The notes: generated by a model from the sequence alone, not told the origin. Counted from the stretch's first letter, positions 16,832-25,191 are shown. The stretch is DNA of 45,044 nt from Ruminococcus sp. (GCA_023663085.1 JAMPIB010000027.1:1-45044); one strand, 5' to 3'. Made by a program: numbers and translations.

Positions 16832-18586
16832 TTAAATTCCTTCCTCCCGCAAAATCTCCAACAACTGCGCAGCTGGCATATTGCCCAGATCGCCCTCATC
16901 CCGCTTACGGACGGAAACGCTTTCGTTTTCGGCTTCTTTTTCGCCGATTATCAGCATATAAGGTACTTTTTCCAGTTGTGCACATCTTATCTTATAACCA
17001 ATCTTTTCTGCCCGGTTGTCTATTTCACAGCGCAGGCCCTCTTTTTTCAAAGCGGCCCCAATTTCTCTGGCGTAATCGACATATTTATCCGAGATCGGGA
17101 GGAGCTTTACCTGTACCGGAGAAAGCCATAAGGGGAATTTCCCGGCATAGTGCTCGATGAGGATGCCGATGAACCTTTCAATAGAACCGAAGATGACCCG
17201 GTGTATCATGATAGGGCGGTGTTTCAGGCCGTCTTCTCCGGTATATTCGGCCTCAAAGCGCTGTGGGAGTTGAAAATCCAACTGTATCGTTCCGCATTGC
17301 CATGTCCTGCCGATAGAATCTTCCAGATGAAAATCAATCTTCGGCCCGTAAAACGCGCCATCTCCCTCGTTGATGACATATGGCAGTTTCAGATCATCCA
17401 ACGCGATTTTTAAGCCGTTCGTGGCCAGTTCCCAATCGGCATAGCTGCCGATGGAATTATCCGGTCTGGTGGATAACTCCACATGGTATTTGAAGCCAAA
17501 GTCGGAATATACTTCGTCTATCAGACGGACAACGCCTTTAATCTCATCCGCTATTTGCTTTGGCGTCATGAAAATGTGGGCGTCATCCTGCGTACAGCAG
17601 CGGACGCGCATAAGGCCGTGCAGAGCGCCGGATTTTTCATTCCTGTGGATCAGACCCAGTTCGCCGATGCGCATGGGAAATTCGCGGTAGGAATGCGGCT
17701 GCATCTTATATACGAGCATAACGCCCGGACAGTTCATGGGTTTTATGGCAAAATCCGCGTCATCGATCTGTGTCGTGTACATATTTTCCCGGTAATGCTC
17801 CCAATGCCCGGAAGTTTCCCAGAGCTGGCGGTTTAACATGATAGGAGTGGATATCTCCACATACCCCTCTCTGGTGTGAAGTCTGCGCCAATAGTCAACT
17901 AACAGATTTTTCAGGATCAGTCCTTTGGGAAGGAAAAAAGGAAATCCCGGCCCCTCGTCCATCAGTGCAAATAAGCCCAGCTCTTTACCTAATTTTCTGT
18001 GATCCCGCTTTTTGGCCTCTTCCAGACGGTTCAGATATTCCGCGAGCATTTTTTTACTTGGAAAAGAGGTGCCGTAGATTCTGGTCAGCATTTTGTTTTT
18101 CTCATCACCGTGCCAGTACGCCCCGGCAACGGACAGCAGTTTGAAAGCCTTGATGGCGCTGGTGTAGGCCACATGCGGCCCGGCACACATTTCCAGATAT
18201 TCGCCTTGCATATAGAAACTGATTTCCTCATCTTCCGGCAGTTCCTTTGCCATCTCGATCTTGTAGGGTTCGTTTCTTTCTTCCATGACCTGCCTTGCTT
18301 TTGTACGGTTTAACGTAAATTGTTTTAATTGTAGATTTTCTTTGACAATCTTGCGCATCTCCGCTTCAATCTCGGCGAAGTTTTCCTCCGAAAAGCGGAA
18401 ACTGAAATCAAAGTCATAGTAAAAACCATCGGCAATAGACGGTCCTATTGCGCATTTGGTATCCGGGTAGAGTCTTTTCACCGCCTGCGCCAGGATGTGT
18501 GCGCTCGTATGCCGGAAAGCGTTTCTTCCCAGTTCTTCCTCGAAATTGGACTCTTTCGTGGAACCGTCTTTCATTTTAATTTTCAT
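16832..18586 (-). CDS. thrS: Threonyl-tRNA synthetase (short form without TGS domain)
   Basis: 584 residues. It charges tRNA-Thr with threonine. The editing domain starts almost at the N-terminus (HTSAHILAQAV, His26 and His30). The class II core shows zinc-ligand MNCPGVM, motif 2 ELGLIHRNEKSGALHGLMRVR, TQDDAHIF, and motif 3 near HRVIFGSIERF. The C-terminal anticodon-binding domain begins LWLSPVQVKLLPI. Standard enzymes are about 640 residues and carry an N-terminal TGS domain, which is missing here; short forms occur in Clostridia. Expression is under the T-box leader just upstream. AGGAAAGGAAGAG precedes the ATG. Confidence 0.95.
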   Translation of the reverse strand: MKIKMKDGSTKESNFEEELGRNAFRHTSAHILAQAVKRLYPDTKCAIGPSIADGFYYDFDFSFRFSEENFAEIEAEMRKIVKENLQLKQFTLNRTKARQVMEERNEPYKIEMAKELPEDEEISFYMQGEYLEMCAGPHVAYTSAIKAFKLLSVAGAYWHGDEKNKMLTRIYGTSFPSKKMLAEYLNRLEEAKKRDHRKLGKELGLFALMDEGPGFPFFLPKGLILKNLLVDYWRRLHTREGYVEISTPIMLNRQLWETSGHWEHYRENMYTTQIDDADFAIKPMNCPGVMLVYKMQPHSYREFPMRIGELGLIHRNEKSGALHGLMRVRCCTQDDAHIFMTPKQIADEIKGVVRLIDEVYSDFGFKYHVELSTRPDNSIGSYADWELATNGLKIALDDLKLPYVINEGDGAFYGPKIDFHLEDSIGRTWQCGTIQLDFQLPQRFEAEYTGEDGLKHRPIMIHRVIFGSIERFIGILIEHYAGKFPLWLSPVQVKLLPISDKYVDYAREIGAALKKEGLRCEIDNRAEKIGYKIRCAQLEKVPYMLIIGEKEAENESVSVRKRDEGDLGNMPAAQLLEILREEGI

Positions 18587-18621
18587 GTTATCTCTTCCTT
18601 TCCTAAAAGTCTGACCAACAT

Positions 18622-18884
18622 AAGAAAAGCACTCTTAAAGACATGTATCCACATCTTTAAGGGTGCTTATTGCACGGTTCCACCTCAATTTTTCACTTCA
18701 GATTCTATCAAATCCTAACCTTTAACGCAGGTGTACGGTAACGCTTACGTCTACTTTCAGCGTTACAGCTTGGGAATGGTTTTCACATACGATCCACATA
18801 AGCGTCTTCCACCAAACGACGCTCTCTCTGTCTGCGACCAATATGCTACTTGTTTCCGTCATCGCTTTTTCTCATGTTGACTTG
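18622..18884 (-). promoter_or_regulatory. T-box riboswitch leader, threonine specifier ACC
   Basis: Read on the minus strand: a Stem I with an AGAGAG bulge element and GGTGGAAGACGC distal region, then a specifier loop with ACC at 18780-18778 (Thr) in the context GAAAACCATTCC. Downstream is the antiterminator core AGGTGGAACCGTGC (18685-18672), followed by a competing terminator hairpin (18666-18622; GCACCCTTAAAGA with TCTTTAAGAGTGC and TTTTCTT). Uncharged tRNA-Thr would stabilise the antiterminator and allow thrS transcription. Confidence 0.9.
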
Positions 18885-18890
18885 TGTATT

Positions 18891-18919
18891 ATCGTAGCAC
18901 TTGTGGCGCGGATTGTCAA
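18891..18919 (-). promoter_or_regulatory. thrS promoter
   Basis: Minus-strand TTGACA (18919-18914), 17 nt, TACGAT (18896-18891). Transcription would begin near 18884, giving the T-box its full Stem I. Confidence 0.8.
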
Positions 18920-18936
18920 GCGGCGGATTTTGCCTC

Positions 18937-18970
18937 GCAAGCGTTTTGCAGGGACTGTTTTTGAAAGAAC
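18937..18970 (+). repeat. Direct repeat flanking the Hol-Tox module (left copy)
   Basis: 34 bp starting GCAA and ending in an exact 17-bp core ACTGTTTTTGAAAGAAC (18954-18970). The right copy is at 19394-19427, with 27 of 34 positions matching. The two enclose the toxin and its antisense RNA. Confidence 0.7.
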
Positions 18971-18993
18971 CTCAAACAAAAATTGGTGTATGT

Positions 18994-19022
18994 TTGAAAT
19001 TCCTGCCGAATTGTGATAGGAT
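18994..19022 (+). promoter_or_regulatory. Toxin mRNA promoter
   Basis: TTGAAA (18994-18999), 17 nt, TAGGAT (19017-19022), with TG one base before the -10 box (extended -10). A transcript would begin near 19029. Confidence 0.65.
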
Positions 19023-19131
19023 TATTTCAGGTACTGCCAGGATGGTAGGTGGTTAACCCTCTGCGGAGGGACTGTGACCCTCCGATTGCATAGAAACCCG
19101 AAAGGGAATCTGGGAAAGGAGGGCCGAACTG

Positions 19132-19236
19132 ATGTTGACGATTGAAGGATTGATTTCAGTGATTGGCTTATGCCTGACCTGTTTCGGTCTTGGATACGCT
19201 ATCGGAAGTAAGGATAATGACAAAACACAGAAATAG
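19132..19236 (+). CDS. Hol-Tox type I toxin peptide
   Basis: 34 residues, MLTIEGLISVIGLCLTCFGL followed by a short charged tail (GSKDNDKTQK): one membrane helix, as in the putative holin-like toxin family. The site AAAGGAGGG (8 nt before ATG) is flanked upstream by CCCTCC (19078-19083), which can pair with GGAGGG (19118-19123) and hide it. A further hairpin, CCCTC-TGCG-GAGGG, lies at 19057-19070. An antisense promoter and hairpin follow the gene. Such peptides depolarise the membrane when the antisense RNA is lost. Too short for most ORF callers. Confidence 0.8.
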   Translation: MLTIEGLISVIGLCLTCFGLGYAIGSKDNDKTQK

Positions 19237-19342
19237 CCGCCCTCCCGTGACAAGGTAAGCGGCTATTGCTGTAACTGATTAATCGGGTTAACCGTCTATC
19301 GGCAGTATCCGGGGCGTCTGTCTGAAACAGCCGCCTCTTTTT
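19220..19342 (-). ncRNA. Antisense antitoxin RNA of the Hol-Tox module
   Basis: Predicted from a minus-strand promoter (19349-19377) and a terminator-like hairpin GCGGCTATT / AATAGCCGC (19259-19267 with 19232-19240), whose downstream minus-strand sequence is T-rich. The RNA would be about 110-120 nt and cover the 3' end and untranslated tail of the toxin mRNA. Confidence 0.65.
19313..19342 (+). terminator. Toxin mRNA terminator
   Basis: GGCGTCTGT and ACAGCCGCC arms with loop CTGAA and one mismatch, followed by TCTTTTT. It lies over the antisense start, so the two RNAs overlap for roughly 110 nt. Confidence 0.75.
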
Positions 19343-19348
19343 ATGCTT

Positions 19349-19377
19349 AATATATCATAATCTGTTAAGGGGTTCAA
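19349..19377 (-). promoter_or_regulatory. Antisense RNA promoter
   Basis: Minus-strand TTGAAC (19377-19372), 17 nt, TATATT (19354-19349). Confidence 0.65.
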
Positions 19378-19393
19378 GGAATTTTTTTACTTT

Positions 19394-19427
19394 GCAAAAA
19401 TTCTGTAAGAACTGTTTTTGAAAGAAC
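19394..19427 (+). repeat. Direct repeat flanking the Hol-Tox module (right copy)
   Basis: Partner of 18937-18970, sharing the 17-bp core ACTGTTTTTGAAAGAAC at 19411-19427. Next to it, a TATAAT at 19465-19470 may be the -10 box of the gene at 19522; its -35 is unclear. Confidence 0.7.
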
Positions 19428-19521
19428 AGGAGTGAAATGACTGGCTTTTCTGCTTTTTGCCCTTTATAATAAAAAAGACGGCTGCAAAACCATACACGGA
19501 ATTGATAAAAAAGGAGACGAA

Positions 19522-19881
19522 ATGATGAAACAGGACGTAAAAGAGTTTGTGATCCGCAAACTGGATGAAATGGCAAGTGTCCCGTACTGCTGTGAAGAAG
19601 CCAGAGCGGCGGCCGCAGACTGGAAAAAAGCGCTTGGAACGGATGAAGAGGTCATGCAGACAGAGAAACTTCTGGCAGAGTTGGAAGAAGACCTCCTATC
19701 AATCGACGAATATATTGCCTTTGCCTCTTCGGAAGACGGTATACAGGAATTTGGGAAAGAAGAGGCCAAAAAGGAAGCTGCCCGCGCGAAAGAACGTAAA
19801 GCGGCCGGAGCGAAGTATTGCGATTGTCCCGCATGTTCGGCGGTACTGGCAGTTTTAGAGAAAAGGGATGAACTTATGTGA
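19522..19881 (+). CDS. Small Cys-containing protein of a Lachnospiraceae family
   Basis: 119 residues (118 from the second ATG). Helical and charged, with CC at about residues 23-24 and a C-terminal CDCPACSAVLAVLEKRDELM block whose three cysteines could bind a metal. I recognise the family as widespread in Lachnospiraceae, where database entries often label it as a chaperone; the sequence gives no support for that. AAAGGAG precedes the start. Confidence 0.75.
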   Translation: MMKQDVKEFVIRKLDEMASVPYCCEEARAAAADWKKALGTDEEVMQTEKLLAELEEDLLSIDEYIAFASSEDGIQEFGKEEAKKEAARAKERKAAGAKYCDCPACSAVLAVLEKRDELM

Positions 19882-19961
19882 TCATGTAAGGATAAAGGAC
19901 TTTCCAAAAGCACCGTAATCGGGTAAAATAAGAAAGAATATATCTTAAAGGAGACGAGACT

Positions 19962-20747
19962 ATGGCGAATCTTAAAATTGATCTGTTTGCAAACTCTCTT
20001 GTGAGGCCGGTGACTTTTGAAATGTTTATTCCTAATGATATCAGGGAAGATATACCCGTGGAAGAAACGATTTATACAAGAAGAAAGATGAAGACGCTGT
20101 TTTTACTGCATGGCTATACGGGCAAGGCGGAAAACTGGGTGCCGTTAGAACTGGCGCAGAAATACAATTTCGCCATCGTGATGCCGAGCGCGGAGAATAG
20201 TTTTTATTTAAATGGTTTATCGACAGGACATGCTTTTCAGACCTATGTAGGGGAAGAACTGGTCTCTTATGTGCGAAAAACCTTCGGTCTGGCGCAGGGA
20301 GCGGAAGATACTTATATCCTCGGCCTGTCTATGGGCGGCTTCGGTTCGCTCCATACGGCGTTCGCCTATCCGGAGACGTTCGGCAAGACCGGCGCGATGT
20401 CTTCGGCGCTTATCATGCACGAGATTGCAGGCATGAAAGAGGGAGAGGACAACGGCGTGGCCAATTATGCGTATTATCATGAGTGTTTCGGAGATCTGGA
20501 GCATGTATTGGAGAGCGACAACAATCCGGAGCAGTTGGTGCGTAAGTTAAAAGAGGCGGGTAAAAAGATACCGGATATCTATATGTGCTGCGGCACGGAG
20601 GATTTTCTACTGGAGCCGAACAGGGCCTTTGACCGTTATCTGACCGGGCTGGGTGTAGAACATATTTATCAAGAAGGGCCGGGCATCCACGATATGAAGT
20701 TCTGGAGCGAGTATGCGGAGAAGATCGTGGAGTGGATGTTTGCGTGA
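19962..20747 (+). CDS. Alpha/beta-hydrolase esterase (esterase D/FrmB-like)
   Basis: 261 residues, cytoplasmic. The oxyanion region is LFLLHGYTG, the nucleophile elbow GLSMGGFG (Ser123), acid CCGTEDFLLEPN, and His in GPGIHDMKFW, in the order of the esterase D group that includes S-formylglutathione hydrolases and acetyl or feruloyl esterases. The likely reaction is hydrolysis of a short acyl ester; the substrate is unknown. AAAGGAGACGAG precedes the ATG, and a weak promoter-like pair TTTCCA/TAAAAT lies about 30 nt upstream. Confidence 0.88.
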   Translation: MANLKIDLFANSLVRPVTFEMFIPNDIREDIPVEETIYTRRKMKTLFLLHGYTGKAENWVPLELAQKYNFAIVMPSAENSFYLNGLSTGHAFQTYVGEELVSYVRKTFGLAQGAEDTYILGLSMGGFGSLHTAFAYPETFGKTGAMSSALIMHEIAGMKEGEDNGVANYAYYHECFGDLEHVLESDNNPEQLVRKLKEAGKKIPDIYMCCGTEDFLLEPNRAFDRYLTGLGVEHIYQEGPGIHDMKFWSEYAEKIVEWMFA

Positions 20748-20829
20748 AGATGCGGGTAAAACACCCTTCCCCATGATTCCGGTCTGCAAAATCCCATAAT
20801 TCCAGTATAACGCAACTTGGAGGAACATA

Positions 20830-21519
20830 ATGCCGAAAAAAAAGATATATGCTGTAAAAAAAGGAAAAGTGACCGGCATCTTACAAAGCTGGGAAGAATG
20901 TAAAGATTCGGTGGATGGCTATTCCGGCGCGGAATATAAGAGTTTTTTTACGGAAAAAGAGGCAAATGAATACTTGTATGGAATAGAATGCCCATATGAC
21001 AGGAAACAGGTTGAAGCAGACCTGGCGGGAGCAGATATGGCCGCCGTGCACAGGGAAAAATGCCTGCCGGGGCAGGTCATCGCCTATGTCGATGGCAGTT
21101 TTGATAAGTCAGTGGGCAGGTATTCTTTCGGCTGTGTGATGCTCACACCGGAGGGCGGGATCGTCAGGGAATCGGGAAACGGAGATAACCCGGAGTCTGT
21201 GGCGCTGCGTAATGTTACGGGCGAGATGCTGGGGGCTATGTATGCTGTAAAGTGGTGTGAAAAAAACGATTATCCGGCCATAGAGTTATGCTATGACTAT
21301 ATGGGCATAGAGAAATGGGTCACTGGCGAATGGAAAGCCAAAAACAGTCTGACGCAGAAATATGCGCAGTTTATGCGAAACAGCAGTAAAAAAATAAAGA
21401 TGACTTTTCGCAAGATCGCTGCGCATACTGGCAATCTTTATAATGAAGAAGCGGATAAACTGGCGAAAGCGGCGCTGACGGAAGGAAACGGCATTCCGAA
21501 AATAAAGGGAAAGGATTGA
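20830..21519 (+). CDS. rnhA: Ribonuclease H1 with N-terminal viroplasmin domain
   Basis: 229 residues. Residues 4-50 form the viroplasmin/HBD module that binds RNA-DNA hybrids (YAVKKGKVTGILQSWEECKD, then FFTEKEANEYL). The RNase H domain begins about residue 78: AYVDGSF (first Asp), TGEMLGAMYAV (Glu), LCYDYMGIEKWV (Asp) and AHTGNLYNEEADKLAK (last Asp), so all four catalytic acids are present. It cuts RNA in R-loops and at replication primers. TTGGAGGAA precedes the ATG. The cupin gene starts 7 nt after the stop. Confidence 0.93.
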   Translation: MPKKKIYAVKKGKVTGILQSWEECKDSVDGYSGAEYKSFFTEKEANEYLYGIECPYDRKQVEADLAGADMAAVHREKCLPGQVIAYVDGSFDKSVGRYSFGCVMLTPEGGIVRESGNGDNPESVALRNVTGEMLGAMYAVKWCEKNDYPAIELCYDYMGIEKWVTGEWKAKNSLTQKYAQFMRNSSKKIKMTFRKIAAHTGNLYNEEADKLAKAALTEGNGIPKIKGKD

Positions 21520-21526
21520 TATCTGT

Positions 21527-21850
21527 ATGTATAAAAATATCGAAAAGCAGGTGAGCCTGAAATTGAAGGATCTGGTTGATTATCAGAAAGGACAGGTAGT
21601 CAGCAAAACGTTAGTACAGAATGAACAGGTAAGTATGACGATTTTTTCTTTTGATAAGGGAGAAGAAATATCAACACATGCGTCCGGCGGCGACGCGATG
21701 GTCACTGTTCTGGAAGGGACGGGAAGATTTACTGTAGGCGGCGAAGTCTTTATCTTAAAAGAGGGGGAGACCCTCATTATGCCGAAAGATGTCCCTCATG
21801 CGGTATATGGCGAAGAAGCTTTTAAGATGCAGCTGATAGTTTCGTTTTGA
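21527..21850 (+). CDS. Cupin-domain protein
   Basis: 107 residues forming one small beta-barrel: EEISTHASGGDAMVTVLEG (motif 1, with His but otherwise reduced) and LIMPKDVPHAVYGEE (motif 2 with His). Such proteins bind a metal or small ligand; no activity can be named. It follows RNase H and precedes the antiporter fusion by 17 nt. Confidence 0.85.
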   Translation: MYKNIEKQVSLKLKDLVDYQKGQVVSKTLVQNEQVSMTIFSFDKGEEISTHASGGDAMVTVLEGTGRFTVGGEVFILKEGETLIMPKDVPHAVYGEEAFKMQLIVSF

Positions 21851-21867
21851 TAAGGCGGGAGGAAAAA

Positions 21868-24036
21868 ATGGACTCGAAAATACAGAAAATAGAATATCGT
21901 TTTGGTAAAGCAGGAAGAATGATGCCGCTTATCGCCGCTGTGGCGATGATCCTGTGGGCGGCGGTAAGCCAGTCTAATGTGAATGGATATGTACTGGCTT
22001 TTTTTACGGCACTAATAACAGGTGTTGTTTTTACGAAAGATGAAAAGGCATATGGCGAGGCTCTGGTATACGGATTGAGCAAGCCGATGTTTGGCGTGAT
22101 TGTGCTGGCGGTGATACTGGCGGCAGTTTCTGGTAAGCTGATATCGGCCAGTGGAGCGGTGCAGACGATAGCGGCCTATGTGGTGGCGGCAGGTTTTACA
22201 GGGAAACTGTTTGTGGCAGCGACTTTCCTGATCACCTGTCTGCTGGCGTTTGCTACGGGAACTTCCGTGGGCACTTATTTTGTAGTGATCCCGATTTTAT
22301 TCCCAGTGGGTGTGATGGCCGGAGCCGCGCCGGAGTTTATGATAGGCGCTATCGTGTCCGGTGCGGCATTCGGCGATAATCTGGGGCCGATCTCGGATAC
22401 GACGATCGCTTCTTCCGCAACACAGCATGCCGATCTGGGAACTGTGGTAAAGACCAGGACACGTTACAGCCTTCCCGCGGCAGCAGGGGCATTGCTTTTA
22501 TTTTTATTGTTTTCTAAGACCACGGACGGGAGTCCTGCGATCGAGGGGATAACAGAGGGGGCGGTGAATCCGCTCAGCCTGCTCATGCTGGTGATACCGG
22601 TAGTTATTATCGTACTTTGTATGATGCGAAAGCATCTGATCACCGCCCTGTCATGGGGAATCCTGGCCGGAATTGCTGTGGGACTGCTTTCCGGCATTTA
22701 TACGATAAATGATTTAATTGCGTTTCCCGGTGGTTTTTCCGTATCTGGGGCTGTCATAGAAGCGATAACCGGAACGGTGGGTACGGTGGCGATGTTGATT
22801 GGCGTGTTTGCTCTTTTGGGCGTGTTGGAACGCAGCGGTTTCTTTGAGGATGTGGGCGCTGTATTGACCCGTCTGGCGAAAAAAGAGCGCAGCACGGAGG
22901 CGACGATCGTGCTGTCCGTGGGAATATTGAGTATGATAACGGGTGTTATTTCTGTGGCCATAGTGGCGCTTGGCGATCTGATCAATGAGATTGGCGAAAA
23001 AGCGGGTGTGAATAAATATCGTCGTGCCAATCTGATGGACTGCACAGGCTGTGTGTTCTGTTTTCTGGCGCCCTGGACAGTGCACTGTGTCATTCCTGCG
23101 CAGTTGAGCGCACAGTTCGGAGAAGGTTATGCGGTAGTGCCGGGAACGGTGCCTTTTGTGAATTATTATTCGCTATGTATGCTGGTGATCCTGATCCTGT
23201 CGGTGGTTACGGGGTATGGCAGAAAGCCGCCCAAAGGCGCGCTCATAGGTCTGGGTCTTGGTGTGCTGCTGTTTTTAAATGTTCCCGCGCATGTTAATGC
23301 GGCGGAAACGGCAAATGATATAAATGGGGTACAGTCTGAAAATGAGACAGTTGATACAAGGCCGGATTATGTTATTTATGTGAACAGCGCTTTAAACTGT
23401 ATTACGGTGAAACAGCAGGGGGAAGACGGCACTTTGACGCCAATTCGGTCGATGATCTGCTCCTGCGGCCGGGAAGGCCATGAAACGCCGGAAGGGACTT
23501 TTCAGACTTCTGCTTATTACGAGTGGCGTAAAATGGTAGATGGTACATATGGCAGGTATGTCGTGCGTTTTAATGGAAAGATACTTTTTCATTCCGTTCC
23601 CTATCTTGAAGAAAGTCCCGATTCCCTGGAGTGGGAGGAATATAATAAACTGGGGGAAAGCGCTTCTTTGGGCTGTGTCAGAATGACTGTACAGGATGCG
23701 AAATGGATTTATGATAACTGTAAACCGGGAACACAGGTAGTGGTGTATAGTGATAATGAGGAGGCCGGGGAACTTGGAAAACCGGCTGCTGTCAAAATAG
23801 ATGCGGATTCTCCTAATAAAATGTGGGATCCGACCGATACAAGTATACTTAGTCCGTGGGTGAGCGGCTCGGAGGCATATGTCCCGTTTACCGGAACCAT
23901 AGAGGAATTTGATTATATGGCATATGCAGACAGGTATCCGGACTTAAAAAGTGTGTTCGGTTATGATAAAGAGGCTTTATACGATCATTATATTACCTGC
24001 GGCGTAAAGGAAGGAAGGATTGCGGAGGGGAAGTAG
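21868..24036 (+). CDS. NhaC-like antiporter fused to an L,D-transpeptidase (YkuD) domain
   Basis: About 722 residues from ATG 21868 (GGGAGG upstream). Residues 1-470 form a polytopic transporter with NhaC/Na+-H+ antiporter features (ATGTSVGTYFVVIPILFP, GAAFGDNLGPISDTTIASSA, LMDCTGCVFCFLAPWTVH). A last span ends near VPAHVNA, placing the remainder outside. Residues 499-630 are a YkuD domain with HSVPY (574) and SLGCVRM (600; catalytic Cys), which cross-links peptidoglycan by 3-3 bonds. The C-terminus (YADRYPDLKSVFGYDKEALY) is a tail common on secreted Lachnospiraceae proteins. No break or internal start was seen between the two parts, so this looks like a true fusion. Confidence 0.85.
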   Translation: MDSKIQKIEYRFGKAGRMMPLIAAVAMILWAAVSQSNVNGYVLAFFTALITGVVFTKDEKAYGEALVYGLSKPMFGVIVLAVILAAVSGKLISASGAVQTIAAYVVAAGFTGKLFVAATFLITCLLAFATGTSVGTYFVVIPILFPVGVMAGAAPEFMIGAIVSGAAFGDNLGPISDTTIASSATQHADLGTVVKTRTRYSLPAAAGALLLFLLFSKTTDGSPAIEGITEGAVNPLSLLMLVIPVVIIVLCMMRKHLITALSWGILAGIAVGLLSGIYTINDLIAFPGGFSVSGAVIEAITGTVGTVAMLIGVFALLGVLERSGFFEDVGAVLTRLAKKERSTEATIVLSVGILSMITGVISVAIVALGDLINEIGEKAGVNKYRRANLMDCTGCVFCFLAPWTVHCVIPAQLSAQFGEGYAVVPGTVPFVNYYSLCMLVILILSVVTGYGRKPPKGALIGLGLGVLLFLNVPAHVNAAETANDINGVQSENETVDTRPDYVIYVNSALNCITVKQQGEDGTLTPIRSMICSCGREGHETPEGTFQTSAYYEWRKMVDGTYGRYVVRFNGKILFHSVPYLEESPDSLEWEEYNKLGESASLGCVRMTVQDAKWIYDNCKPGTQVVVYSDNEEAGELGKPAAVKIDADSPNKMWDPTDTSILSPWVSGSEAYVPFTGTIEEFDYMAYADRYPDLKSVFGYDKEALYDHYITCGVKEGRIAEGK

Positions 24037-24038
24037 GG

Positions 24039-24839
24039 ATGGGATTTATTTTTAATCGTAAAAAGAAGATTTCCAAAGATGGAACGAAAGTGGATATTAT
24101 CGGTTACAGCAATGATGATAAGCGGGAATGGCAGCCGGTAACGGAATCCGGTAAATATCTGGAGGAAATGACGGAATATATTGACGAAATATTTCCCTGT
24201 CAGAAAGAGAAACCTTTCGTTTTTCACGAGATACTGTCGGATATCGTGCATATTGACGTCAATATCATTCCGCCGGATAACGGAAGGGATTACTATGTTC
24301 TGTGGACAAGCGGGATGAGTGATCTACCGATGCTGCTGCCGGATGGAGATTATGATAAAAAAGACTATGAACTGGCGGAACTTTTCATGTTCCTGCCGGG
24401 TGACTGGAAACTTGGGGAAATCGGTAAAAGCGCTGAAAAAATAGGGGATGCGTATTATTGGCCCATCAGATGGCTAAAATATCTCGCCAGATTCCCGCAT
24501 GAATATAAGACATGGCTTGGAACGGGGCATACTCTGCCAAACAGTGAGGATTATGATCCACTTGGAGAAGGAACCGGTCTGGGAGGTTTTTTCTTTTTGC
24601 CAGTCGTTTCATTGGGGGAGGATTATCCGGGGGTGGATACGCTGATCTGTAAGGATGGTGCCAAAATTAATTTTTTATGGGCAATCCCCATGTATAAAGA
24701 GGAGATCGAGTATAAGCTGTCGGAAGGGTTTGACGCGATGCTGGAACTGTTCGGTAAGGTGAACTTCCCGCGAGTACTGGATCCGAAGAGGGAGAATTAT
24801 TGTAGAGGGTATAAAGAATTTATTGGCGGGTGTAAATAA
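24039..24839 (+). CDS. SUFU (suppressor of fused)-domain protein
   Basis: 266 residues, ATG 2 nt after the antiporter stop with GGAGGGG 8 nt before. The core DIVHIDVNIIPPDNGRDYYVLWTSGMSD, then LAELFMFLPGDWKL, is characteristic of bacterial SUFU domains, often immunity proteins for polymorphic toxins or general binding modules. No toxin gene lies nearby. The 3' end (GGCK stop) overlaps in another frame the start of a nuclease remnant, so the last residues may come from a recombination event. Confidence 0.8.
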   Translation: MGFIFNRKKKISKDGTKVDIIGYSNDDKREWQPVTESGKYLEEMTEYIDEIFPCQKEKPFVFHEILSDIVHIDVNIIPPDNGRDYYVLWTSGMSDLPMLLPDGDYDKKDYELAELFMFLPGDWKLGEIGKSAEKIGDAYYWPIRWLKYLARFPHEYKTWLGTGHTLPNSEDYDPLGEGTGLGGFFFLPVVSLGEDYPGVDTLICKDGAKINFLWAIPMYKEEIEYKLSEGFDAMLELFGKVNFPRVLDPKRENYCRGYKEFIGGCK

Positions 24840-25143
24840 GCTGACTGAAAAAATGGATAAGGAATTTGCAGATTCTGTTTTAGAGGTAAGCATTGGAGCA
24901 AATAAGCAGATTATTGAAGAAATGATGGGAGATGATAGTGTGTGTCAGGCATTAATGGAGATCATGGAACCGGTTATACAATTACGGGATCAGGAGAATA
25001 TTAAAAAAGGATTGAAGAAAGGAATGCAAATGACCATAGATACCTTACGGGAATTTGGTCATGAAGATTCAGAAATAAAGACGGCAATAATGAAGAAGTA
25101 TGATATTTCTGCTGAAGAAATAGACGGATATTTTATTCCATAA
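24823..25143 (+). pseudogene. 3' remnant of a PD-(D/E)XK nuclease-family gene
   Basis: 106 residues (VNKLTEKMDKEFADSVLEVS onwards) match closely the C-terminal third of the intact homologue at 43189-44037. The catalytic N-terminal two thirds are absent; the similarity begins inside the overlap with the SUFU gene. The piece retains only the helical tail. It is a relic of a once complete copy, and a possible homology site with the other gene. Confidence 0.85.
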
Positions 25144-25191
25144 TGTTTCCCTGTAGCGGAAACACAATCATAAGCAAATGCAGGCATTTAG

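Noticed and set aside
16796-18313. Several plus-strand frames within thrS
   Set aside because: Shadow frames opposite a fully recognised synthetase.
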